Source of the DNA: an uncultured Oscillospiraceae bacterium
GTDB lineage: Bacteria; Bacillota; Clostridia; Oscillospirales; Oscillospiraceae
Assembly (NCBI GenBank): GCA_934630985.1
Contig: CAKTXO010000040.1
Coordinates: 1-11,954 of the forward strand
Direction of reading: 5' to 3'
Length of the DNA: 11,954 nt
In this document: one piece after another, positions 6,266-11,954 of the stretch
How the letters are laid out: the number at the start of each line of letters is the position of its first letter
How positions within the stretch are numbered: the first letter of the stretch is position 1
Program-made: the position numbers and the translations under genes
Notes under the pieces: model-generated
The model's input: only the letters and a program-made list of their open reading frames with translations
Databases searched by the model: none
Told to the model about the DNA's origin: nothing

Positions 6266-6868
6266 ATGTTTTCAAAACTGCCAAAGCTGAGGCCTCGGCA
6301 CTGTGCCGTGGCCTTTTTTGCCTCTGCCTTCCAGGCCTTCGGCATGTACAATATTCACGCCCTGTCCGGGGTGACGGAAGGGGGCATTTTCGGGCTGATT
6401 CTGCTGCTGAATCACTGGCTGGGACTGTCCCCGGCCTTTTCCAGCTTGATTCTCAACGGCGGCTGCTATCTGCTGGGCTGGAAAACCCTGGGGAAGGAAT
6501 TCATCGGCTATTCCGTCGTGGCTACCCTGGGCTACTCCGCGTGCTACCGGATCTGCGAGCAGTTCCCGCCTCTGTGGCCGGGAATCGCCCAGCTTCCTCT
6601 GCTGGCTTCCGTCGCCGGGGCTCTGTTTATCGGCATTGGCGCAGGGCTCTGCGTCCGGGTGGGCGGAGCTACCAGCGGCGACGATTCCCTGGCTATGAGC
6701 CTGACACACCTGACGGGGATTCCCATTCAGCGGCTGTATTTCATCAGTGATTTGATTGTGCTTTTGCTGTCGCTGAGCTACATTCCCCTTCGGCGCATCG
6801 GCTATTCCCTGCTGACGGTGATTATCTCCGGGCAGATCATCGGCCGGATGCAGAAGAGAAAAAAGTAA
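6266..6868 (+). CDS. Short YitT family (DUF161) integral membrane protein
   Basis: 200 residues, very hydrophobic, with about five or six membrane segments (roughly 12-30, 37-55, 57-72, 80-97, 106-130, 155-173, 178-195). The family signature is clear: SGVTEGGIFGLILLL near the start, ILNGGCYLLGWKTLG, and GGATSGDDSLAMSLTHLTGI at 133-151, which corresponds to the GG-T-GG-D loop of YitT proteins. Full-length YitT proteins are about 280 residues and end in a cytosolic DUF2179 domain; here the protein stops after the last membrane helix with a basic MQKRKK tail, so it is the short form. Molecular function of the family is not established. Start: ATG 6266 with AGGAGA 6 bases upstream. A longer in-frame reading from 6158 is only element sequence. 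The gene is bracketed by two inverted copies of the same miniature element. Confidence 0.88.
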   Translation: MFSKLPKLRPRHCAVAFFASAFQAFGMYNIHALSGVTEGGIFGLILLLNHWLGLSPAFSSLILNGGCYLLGWKTLGKEFIGYSVVATLGYSACYRICEQFPPLWPGIAQLPLLASVAGALFIGIGAGLCVRVGGATSGDDSLAMSLTHLTGIPIQRLYFISDLIVLLLSLSYIPLRRIGYSLLTVIISGQIIGRMQKRKK

Positions 6869-6901
6869 AGGCAGCCCTGCAACACTGAAAACTTCCTATT
6901 A

Positions 6902-7062
6902 GGGTCTATCTGAAAACCGGGAATATGACCAACGGCGAGGGATTTTCCGCCTGATGAAGCCATTTTTTTGCAGGAATACTCTGCGTATTGCAAGAAAAAA
7001 TGGTGCCCAGCAGGTGGAAAAGACCCGCTGTTTGGGCGTGTTGACGGTTTTCAGATAGACCC
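6902..7062 (-). mobile_element. Miniature inverted-repeat element, copy 2 (inverted relative to copy 1)
   Basis: 161 bp, same terminal repeats GGGTCTATCTGAAAAC, TA on both sides (6900-6901 and 7063-7064). It is the reverse complement of copy 1 with about four base differences, so both are recent insertions or one has been gene-converted. It starts 33 bases after the yitT stop codon; no ordinary terminator lies between, and its interior hairpin lacks a GC-rich stem. Confidence 0.85.
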
Positions 7063-7087
7063 TAAAACACATTTGCTATAATTATGC

Positions 7088-7403
7088 TGTCATTGCGAAC
7101 CAGTGGTGCTCCGCGCAGCGAATCAGAATCCTAATGACTGCCAGTGGCAGTCATACCTTAATGTAGCGCAGACTGGTGTGGCAATCCGTTTTTCCTTGTT
7201 TTCCCCTTGGCTCCCACTCTAGGGGAGTTGTCACGGAGTGACTGAGCGAGCAAACGCGCCCTCTCCGCCTCCGGCACCTCTCCCATAGGGAGAGGCAAGT
7301 TGCCCTCATCCGTCACGGCTACGCCGTGCCACCTTCCCCGGAGGGGAAGGCTTTGGAGCCGGATTGCCACACCAGTGACGTCGGTCACTGGTTCGCAATG
7401 ACA
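7088..7403. repeat. Compound palindromic repeat with two nested pairs of inverted repeats
   Basis: A non-coding element of 316 bp. The ends are an exact 18-bp inverted repeat, TGTCATTGCGAACCAGTG (7088-7105) and its complement (7386-7403). Inside lies a second exact 17-bp pair, ACTGGTGTGGCAATCCG (7172-7188) and its complement (7360-7376). Between the two layers each end carries a hairpin: ATGACTGCCA/TGGCAGTCAT (7134-7154) on the left and CCAGTGAC/GTCACTGG (7372-7391) on the right. The core (7195-7350) holds further short stems such as CCTCTCCC/GGGAGAGG and CCTTCCCC/GGGGAAGG. Repeats of this make are, from general knowledge, scattered in gut Clostridia genomes. Short open frames in it look spurious. 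Confidence 0.75.
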
Positions 7404-7437
7404 ACTTCTTTTGTGAGCACGTTCAAGAAACGACTAA

Positions 7438-7467
7438 GGAGCCACTGCAAATGCTTGCAGCGGCTCC
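7438..7467 (-). terminator. Probable terminator of malQ
   Basis: On the minus strand a 13-bp stem, GGAGCCGCTGCAA and TTGCAGTGGCTCC with one G-U pair and a GCAT loop, begins 6 bases after the malQ stop codon. The T tract after it is short and interrupted, so efficiency is uncertain. Confidence 0.65.
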
Positions 7468-7473
7468 CAAACT

Positions 7474-9012
7474 TTATGCCTTTTTCGGCTTCTTCTCAAT
7501 GGCATCCCAATTGGCTCTTCCGGTGCGCTTGACCAGAGCCAGCATTTCTTCTGCCAGCATATCCGTCAGCTGGCCTGGGGTCAGCCGCCACCGCCAGTTA
7601 AAGCCCACGGTGCCCGGCTGATTCATCCGCGCCTCGTTGCCCAGACCTAAGTAATCCTGAACGGGGATGATGCAGTCCTTGGCAACGGCACGCATGGTCA
7701 GGGCAATGAGCACCCTGTACATCTGATTGTCCGGGGTGTGATAGTCACACAGATAGTCCCGCAGCTGCTGCTTGGCTGCCTTGCTCAGCCCCTGATACCA
7801 GCCAGCAACGGTCTCGTTGTCGTGGGTTCCGGTGTAGACCACGCAGTTGGCATTGTAATTGTGAGGCCAATAGTCGTTGGAACCGGCCACATCCGCCGGA
7901 TCTACGGCAAATTGCAGCACCTTCATATTGGGGCAGCCGCTGTCTCTCACCAGCTGCCGGACACCGTCGGTCATAAGACCCAGATCCTCGGCGATGACGT
8001 TCACGTCCCCCAGCCGGGTATACAGGGTGCAGAAGAAGTCCATGCCAGGGCCCTTCTCCCAGTGGCCGTTCTTTGCGGTGGTATCTCCCGCGGGAATGGA
8101 GAAATACTCGTCAAAGCCCCGGAAATGGTCAATTCGCACCACGTCGTAGAGTTTGAAGCTGTACCACATCCGGCTGATCCACCAGTCATAGCCCGTAGCC
8201 CTGTGATAATCCCAGCGGTACAAGGGGTTCCCCCAGACCTGGCCGTCGGCGGCGAAGGCATCCGGCGGGCAGCCGGCAATGGCGGTGGAGCAATTGTTTC
8301 CGTCCAGCTGGAACAGCTCCGGGTGAGCCCACACGTCCGCTCCGTCGGGAGAGACGTAGATGGGAATATCGCCTACGATCTGGATATGCCTGGCGTTGGC
8401 GTAGGCCTTCAGCTTCGTCCACTGCCGGTCAAACTGGAACTGGAGGTACTTCTGGAACTCGACGTCGAAGTACAGCTCCCGGTTGTAGTAGTCCAGGGCG
8501 AAGCCCCAGTGCATCCGGATATCCTCCGGCCACTGGCGGAAGGACACCCCGCCGAAGAAGGTTTTCAGAGCCATGAACAGGGCGTAATCGTCCAGCCACC
8601 AGCTGTTTTCCCGGCAGAAAGCGTGGAAAGCCTCATTTTCCCCGATATGGCTGCGCTCATAGGCCTTGTGCAGCAGCGTCAGACGGTTCTTGCTCAGCGC
8701 TACAAAGTCCACCTTGGCGGGATTCTTGCCGAAATCCACCCCGTCGCACTCCTGACGGGTCAGGACGCCCTCTTCGATGAGGCTTTCCAGGCTGATGAGA
8801 TAGGGGTTACCGGCAAAGGCGGAATAGGCCTGATAGGGAGAGTCATCAGAGCCTCCGTGAGAGGTTGCCCCCAGAGGCAAAATCTGCCAGTAACGCTGAC
8901 CGGCCTTTTCCAGCCAGTCCACAAAGTTGTAGGCCGCCCGGTCAAAGCAGCCGATGCCGTACTTGGAGGGCAGGCTGGTCACGGACAGCAGAACGCCAGC
9001 ATAACGATTCAT
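7474..9012 (-). CDS. malQ: 4-alpha-glucanotransferase (amylomaltase, GH77)
   Basis: A cytosolic GH77 enzyme that moves alpha-1,4-glucan segments between maltodextrins, releasing glucose; part of maltose, maltodextrin and glycogen use. 512 residues, normal for the short bacterial/Thermus-type amylomaltase. It opens with RYAGVLLSVTSLPSKYGIGC, the usual substrate-binding N-terminus, and has SPYQAYSAFAGNPYLI. Catalytic residues are present: nucleophile Asp295 in VVRIDHFRGF, acid/base Glu342 in VIAEDLG, and Asp398 in YTGTHDNET. The GDIPIYV and NPLYRWDY motifs also fit. ATG at 9012 with AAAGGAGA about 8 bases upstream. It stands alone: no glycogen phosphorylase or maltose transporter gene is in the window. 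It has a near-consensus promoter with an operator-like palindrome at the expected start of transcription, so control by a LacI-family regulator such as MalR or CcpA is likely. Confidence 0.97.
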   Translation of the reverse strand: MNRYAGVLLSVTSLPSKYGIGCFDRAAYNFVDWLEKAGQRYWQILPLGATSHGGSDDSPYQAYSAFAGNPYLISLESLIEEGVLTRQECDGVDFGKNPAKVDFVALSKNRLTLLHKAYERSHIGENEAFHAFCRENSWWLDDYALFMALKTFFGGVSFRQWPEDIRMHWGFALDYYNRELYFDVEFQKYLQFQFDRQWTKLKAYANARHIQIVGDIPIYVSPDGADVWAHPELFQLDGNNCSTAIAGCPPDAFAADGQVWGNPLYRWDYHRATGYDWWISRMWYSFKLYDVVRIDHFRGFDEYFSIPAGDTTAKNGHWEKGPGMDFFCTLYTRLGDVNVIAEDLGLMTDGVRQLVRDSGCPNMKVLQFAVDPADVAGSNDYWPHNYNANCVVYTGTHDNETVAGWYQGLSKAAKQQLRDYLCDYHTPDNQMYRVLIALTMRAVAKDCIIPVQDYLGLGNEARMNQPGTVGFNWRWRLTPGQLTDMLAEEMLALVKRTGRANWDAIEKKPKKA

Positions 9013-9071
9013 AGGATTTTTCTCCTTTTATCCGTAGATTTGGTGGGGTTCCAATGGGATTTTCGAGATTG

Positions 9072-9123
9072 GAAACGTTTCTCTTTTCCTGGTCAGTATA
9101 ATCCATTTTTGCCCGTCCGTCAA
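9072..9123 (-). promoter_or_regulatory. malQ promoter with LacI-family-like operator
   Basis: On the minus strand: -35 TTGACG (9118-9123), exact 17-bp spacer, -10 TATACT (9095-9100), then the palindrome GAAACGTTTC (9072-9081) about 13 bases downstream of the -10. A palindrome centred on CG with flanking AAA/TTT is typical of LacI/GalR-family operators, including MalR sites and CcpA cre sites. In that position binding would block the polymerase, giving repression. Confidence 0.7.
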
Positions 9124-9208
9124 TCCCCCGGGACATATCCGGAACAAATTGACAATGTGCACAAAAAGTAGCTGCTTGATTTGGATAGTCCGCATGATCA
9201 AAAATATA

Positions 9209-9370
9209 GGGAAGCTCTGATTAAATCGGCAAGAGCTGGTAGCGAGAGATTTTGTTCTCAGGCAAGGTTTGGAAAATGGAGGAATACTGTATGTATTTCC
9301 CATTTTTCAAACCGCAGACTGGGGGCAAAAGATCCGTTACCCAGCCGCAGACGATTTATTCAGAGCTCCC
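9209..9370. mobile_element. Diverged miniature inverted-repeat element, third copy of the family
   Basis: 162 bp with imperfect terminal repeats, GGGAAGCTCTGATTAAATCG on the left and the complement of GGGAGCTCTGAATAAATCG on the right, flanked by ATA on both sides (9206-9208 and 9371-9373). A central hairpin, GGAATAC TGTAT GTATTTCC (9282-9300), matches in form and sequence the GGAATAC-5-GTATT centre of the two elements at 6089 and 6902. The right half, GCAAAAGATCCGTT, resembles GGAAAAGACCCGCT in copy 2. Open frames crossing it do not resemble any protein I know and are likely spurious. Confidence 0.65.
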
Positions 9371-9600
9371 ATAGGCTTTTCCATCGCTTGCAAGTCTCCA
9401 AGAAACTTTTGGCTCTGGTTCCTCCGGAGGCAATGTTCTTGTCCCGGCAAGAACATTGATAAGAAGCCGGCTTAAGGGGCGCTGCCGAAAAGCCGCCCCC
9501 TTAAGAATCCCCCGGCCGCTTCGCCGGAAGCGCATCAGAATGTTTCGGGTTGCTATGGGCAGTTCTGACGGAAGCTTTCAGGAAAAATGAGAATGCTTTG
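9371..9600. other. Gene-free stretch with a cluster of hairpins
   Basis: No convincing gene. It holds CCTCCGGAGG (9421-9430), an 11-bp perfect stem CAATGTTCTTG/CAAGAACATTG (9431-9441, 9448-9458), a stem CTTAAGGGG/CCCCTTAAG with a 17-base interior (9471-9505), and CCGGC/GCCGG (9512-9527). Each stem follows the previous one within about 15 bases. None has a proper T tract, so they are not ordinary terminators. They could be another repeat element or a structured RNA; I cannot choose. Confidence 0.4.
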
Positions 9601-9609
9601 ACAAGCTGA

Positions 9610-9639
9610 AAAAAGGGACTGCCGGGGCAGTCCCTTTTT
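9610..9639 (-). terminator. Terminator of the xpaC-telA-DUF218 operon
   Basis: Stem AAAAAGGGACTGC/GCAGTCCCTTTTT with a four-base loop. The arms end in A and T runs, so it works in both directions. On the minus strand its 5' arm overlaps the TAA stop codon of the DUF218 gene (9638-9640). Confidence 0.9.
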
Positions 9640-10558
9640 AATCTTGTATCCAACTGAAAAAGCCGCCGAAGGGCTCGTCCTGGGTTTCGGGCGGTTCTTC
9701 CGTTTGTGCCTGGGCTTCCGTGGATGCCTGGGTTTCCGTCCCGGTGTCGCTCACCACCGGCCAGGCGGTGCCGGTGATCTGGGCAATGCCCCAGGCCTGG
9801 GAGGAAAGCATTCTGTCCCCCACCGGAGTATCCGTGGCGCAGGAAACCCCCACCGCCACATTCAGCGCCGCCTCTCCGTTCACCTGGGACTGATAATCCG
9901 ACCAGATTTGCAGCAGCACTCCGGCACAGGCAACATGGTAATCGCTGGTCACCACTGCCAGGGTCTTTACCTGGGGATAGGCCGACGTCAGCAGTTTGTA
10001 AGTATTGGCGGCATTCTGGGTTGTGTTCAGCGCCTGGTCTTCCACAATCAGCCTGGACTCCGCCACGCCCTGTGCCCGAAGCCAGGCCGCCATCTGTCCG
10101 GCCTCGGTAACGCCGGGCACCGCCGAGGTCTGCCCGCCGGTCACCGCCACATAGGCCTCAGGATACTGCCGGGCGGCGTTCAGCGCCACATACAGCCGGT
10201 CTTCCAGCTCCGGCCGGATGGAACCGTCCCCGCCCAGGCCGTAGCCGAAGACCACAATGCAAAGAGAATCGTCCTGGGGCAGGTCGTCGGGAAGCACACG
10301 GTGATTTTCGAACCCGGCCTCGTTCAGCCGAGCCCAGTCGGTCATGATCCGCCGCCAGAGGGCACCCACTGCCGGACTTTCCGCTTCCAGAGCGTCCAGA
10401 CGGGCTTCAATCTTTTCCGCTGACCCATCCGGGTCGGCGCAATAGTCTGCCAGCAGCTGCTGGGGATCGGTTTCTTCTGCCGCCTGAGCCGCCGGGACGC
10501 TTCCGCCCAGCAGGCACAGGCACAGACATACAATCAGAATTTTGCGAAAAAAGGTCAT
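9638..10558 (-). CDS. Exported DUF218 (YdcF/SanA-like) protein
   Basis: 306 residues. Residues 1-26 are a signal peptide (MTFFRKILIVCLCLCLLGGS, then VPAAQA before AEET), so the protein acts outside the membrane. Residues 98-265 match DUF218: CIVVFGYGLGGDGSIRPELE, then RLYVALNAAR, VAVTGGQTS with a following VTEAGQMAAWL, LIVEDQALNTTQNAANT and VVTSDYHVACA. This domain occurs in SanA, YdcF and ElyC, which are linked to envelope integrity and vancomycin sensitivity; the chemistry is not settled. Family members usually have an N-terminal membrane anchor; here a helical segment of about 70 residues precedes the domain and a Thr/Glu/Gln-rich tail (270-295) ending FGGFFSWIQD follows it. The ATG overlaps the telA stop as ATGA, so translation is likely coupled. 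Last gene of the operon. Confidence 0.85.
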   Translation of the reverse strand: MTFFRKILIVCLCLCLLGGSVPAAQAAEETDPQQLLADYCADPDGSAEKIEARLDALEAESPAVGALWRRIMTDWARLNEAGFENHRVLPDDLPQDDSLCIVVFGYGLGGDGSIRPELEDRLYVALNAARQYPEAYVAVTGGQTSAVPGVTEAGQMAAWLRAQGVAESRLIVEDQALNTTQNAANTYKLLTSAYPQVKTLAVVTSDYHVACAGVLLQIWSDYQSQVNGEAALNVAVGVSCATDTPVGDRMLSSQAWGIAQITGTAWPVVSDTGTETQASTEAQAQTEEPPETQDEPFGGFFSWIQD

Positions 10559-11703
10559 TGTCTGCCGTCACGAATCTGAAGCAGCTTCCGCTTCAGATCA
10601 TCCTCCATCTTTGCCATTTCTGTCTCCGCGGCCTGCCGCTTGGTTCTGCCCTCGGCCTGAATCTTCATCACGTCGTCCAGGGTGGCAATGAGCTCGGCGT
10701 TGGTTTTCTTCAGGGTCTCGATCTCCACAATGCCCCGCTCCGCTTCCTTGGCAGTCTCCACGGAGGCCATATGCAGCTTCTGGGCATTCTGGGTCAGCAT
10801 GGCGTTGGTCACGTCCGCCACCTGCCGCTGCGCCTGGGCGGCCTCGGTGGAGTGGGCGATGCCCAGAGCCAGCACCATCTGATTCTTCCACAAAGGAATG
10901 GTGTTGACCAGGGTGGTCTGAATTTTCTCCACCATGACGGTGTCGTTGTTCTGAATCATCCGAATCTGGGGAGCCGTCTGAATGGAGATGGTTCGGGTCA
11001 GTTCCAGATCGTGGATTTTCTTCTCAAAGCGCAGGCACTTTTCGGACAGATCCCGGGCTCGCTGGGCATCCTCCGCAAGACCCGTAAGTTTCGCCGTTTC
11101 CTGAAGCTCCTGAAGCTTGCCGGAGCGAACCTCTTCCAGCTTCTTCTTGCCCGCCAGGATATACATGGTCAGTTCCTTGAAGTAGGCCAGATTCTGCTCA
11201 TACATCTTATCCAGCACGGCGGAATCCTTCATCAGCCGCACCTGGTGCTGCTGCAAAGCGTCCGCGATCTTCTCCACGTTCACCTCGGCCTTGGCGTAAC
11301 GGTTTTTCATGTTTTCCAGCTTATTGGCCTGCTTGCGGAAGAAGCCGAACAGTCCCTTCTCTTCCTCCTCGGCATCCAGTCCCTTCAGCTCGCCCACCAC
11401 GTTCACAAGCAGCTCGCCCACCTGACCCAAATCCTGGGTGCGGACGTTTGCCAGGGCGGCATCGGAAAAATCCGCCATTTTCTTCTGGGTGCCCGCGCCG
11501 TACTGCAAAATCTGGGTGGTGTTCTCCACGTCAATCTTCGCCGCGAAGTCATCCACGATTTTCTGTTCCTCGGCGGTGAGCACCGGCTCACTGGGCTGGG
11601 TCTGGGCAACCGCGTTCTCCTGCGCCGGCGCCAGGGCAGGCGCTTCGGTCAGCTCCGGTTCCAGAGTCAAGCTGATAGGGTTCTTCTGTTCATTGGTATC
11701 CAT
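10555..11703 (-). CDS. telA: TelA family toxic anion resistance protein
   Basis: 382 residues, PF05816 (TelA/YaaN/KlaA). Cytosolic and mostly helical, with long coiled-coil-like stretches. Recognisable family segments: LLVNVVGELKGLDAEEEEKG, FGFFRKQANKLENMKNRYAK, LDKMYEQNLAYFKELTMYIL, RFEKKIHDLELTRTISIQTA, PQIRMIQNNDTVMVEKIQTT, and IPLWKNQMVLALGI. The first 45 residues are a Pro/Ala/Glu/Gln-rich lead. The family was named for tellurite resistance on plasmids, but chromosomal Firmicute copies are widely linked to envelope stress and to nisin or other cell-envelope antimicrobials; the biochemical role is unknown. Start: ATG 11703, with GGGAGA 7 bases upstream and only 2 bases after the xpaC stop; a TTG at 11709 is too close to that site. 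It follows xpaC, the usual partner. Confidence 0.93.
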   Translation of the reverse strand: MDTNEQKNPISLTLEPELTEAPALAPAQENAVAQTQPSEPVLTAEEQKIVDDFAAKIDVENTTQILQYGAGTQKKMADFSDAALANVRTQDLGQVGELLVNVVGELKGLDAEEEEKGLFGFFRKQANKLENMKNRYAKAEVNVEKIADALQQHQVRLMKDSAVLDKMYEQNLAYFKELTMYILAGKKKLEEVRSGKLQELQETAKLTGLAEDAQRARDLSEKCLRFEKKIHDLELTRTISIQTAPQIRMIQNNDTVMVEKIQTTLVNTIPLWKNQMVLALGIAHSTEAAQAQRQVADVTNAMLTQNAQKLHMASVETAKEAERGIVEIETLKKTNAELIATLDDVMKIQAEGRTKRQAAETEMAKMEDDLKRKLLQIRDGRQ

Positions 11704-11705
11704 AA

Positions 11706-11954
11706 TCAATTCTCCCGTTTCTTCAGATTGGAAAGTCCGTCATCGGTCAGCCCTTCCTGGGCAAGCAATGTGTTCAGCACGGAAATATCGCTGGAAACGT
11801 CCATGGCCGCGTCCTGGAACAGATCGTCCAGGAGCTTGGCAAAGGCGGCGTTCAGGGTGTCCAGGGTCTTCTCGATCTCCACCTTGGAGGCCTGGATGGT
11901 CTCCCCCTGGACAGGCTGGGCATCCATTTCGGCGTAGGCGTTCAGAAGCTTCAC
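11706..11954 (-). CDS. xpaC: XpaC family protein, C-terminal 82 residues
   Basis: Only the C-terminus is in the window; the start lies beyond the right edge. The visible part, KLLNAYAEMDAQPVQGETIQ then SKVEIEKTLDTLNAAFAKLL, DDLFQDAAMDVSSDISVLNT and LLAQEGLT, is the typical end of the XpaC family (5-bromo-4-chloroindolyl phosphate hydrolysis protein), nearly always found directly before telA in Firmicutes. The name comes from a cloning assay in Bacillus; the natural function is unknown, and an envelope-stress role shared with TelA is inferred from the pairing. The stop is two bases before the telA ATG, with the telA ribosome site inside the last codons, so the two are co-translated. The promoter of the operon is outside the window. 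Confidence 0.85.
   Translation of the reverse strand: MKLLNAYAEMDAQPVQGETIQASKVEIEKTLDTLNAAFAKLLDDLFQDAAMDVSSDISVLNTLLAQEGLTDDGLSNLKKREN

Noticed and set aside
7077..7082. TATAAT as a promoter -10 box
   Set aside because: No -35 element at 16-18 bp upstream, and no gene begins downstream on the plus strand.
7088..7403. CRISPR array
   Set aside because: The repeats are inverted and nested rather than evenly spaced direct repeats, there are no spacers, and no cas gene is nearby.
9181..9475. Small plus-strand genes of 92 and 68 codons near the third element
   Set aside because: They lie mostly in the palindromic element and the hairpin cluster, have Arg/Ser-rich composition, and lack a convincing ribosome site.

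Overview
The window looks like chromosomal DNA of a Gram-positive Clostridia, most likely an Oscillospiraceae (Ruminococcaceae) gut anaerobe of the Faecalibacterium/Gemmiger/Subdoligranulum kind. The evidence is a Spo0A homologue with 0A boxes, strong sigma-A promoters, AGGAGG-type ribosome binding sites, a PrsA-like lipoprotein, a XpaC-TelA pair, and GC-rich coding DNA split by short palindromic repeats of a type common in these gut Clostridia. Genus is not resolved. No phage, plasmid, CRISPR, tRNA or rRNA gene was seen.

Layout, left to right. (1) A minus-strand M18 aminopeptidase runs off the left edge. It is divergent from a plus-strand spo0A at 1505-2283; they share a 281-bp control region with a promoter for each and two tandem 0A boxes. 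As read here, spo0A is frameshifted: the first 23 codons and the last 236 lie in different frames, and one missing base near 1573 would join them into a normal 259-residue protein. (2) At 2567-3649 (minus) lies a secreted RCC1-repeat propeller protein on a Pro/Thr/Glu-rich stalk. (3) A 174-bp imperfect palindrome at 3821-3994 separates it from a minus-strand lipoprotein (4040-5944) that joins a PrsA-like foldase, a C39-like cysteine peptidase and a C-terminal four-cysteine knuckle. (4) A short YitT-type membrane protein gene (6266-6868, plus) sits between two inverted, nearly identical 161-bp miniature elements. (5) A second type of compound palindromic repeat fills 7088-7403. (6) malQ (7474-9012, minus) has a strong promoter and a LacI-family-like operator. 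(7) A third, diverged miniature element and a cluster of hairpins fill 9209-9600. (8) A minus-strand operon enters from the right edge: the end of xpaC, then telA, then a secreted DUF218 (YdcF-like) gene coupled by an ATGA overlap and closed by a terminator.

Most genes are housekeeping or cell-surface functions. There is no single multi-gene system that I can defend as new. The points most worth a second look are the spo0A frameshift, the foldase-peptidase fusion lipoprotein, the inverted element pair around yitT (a possible invertible segment), and the dense family of related palindromic elements.
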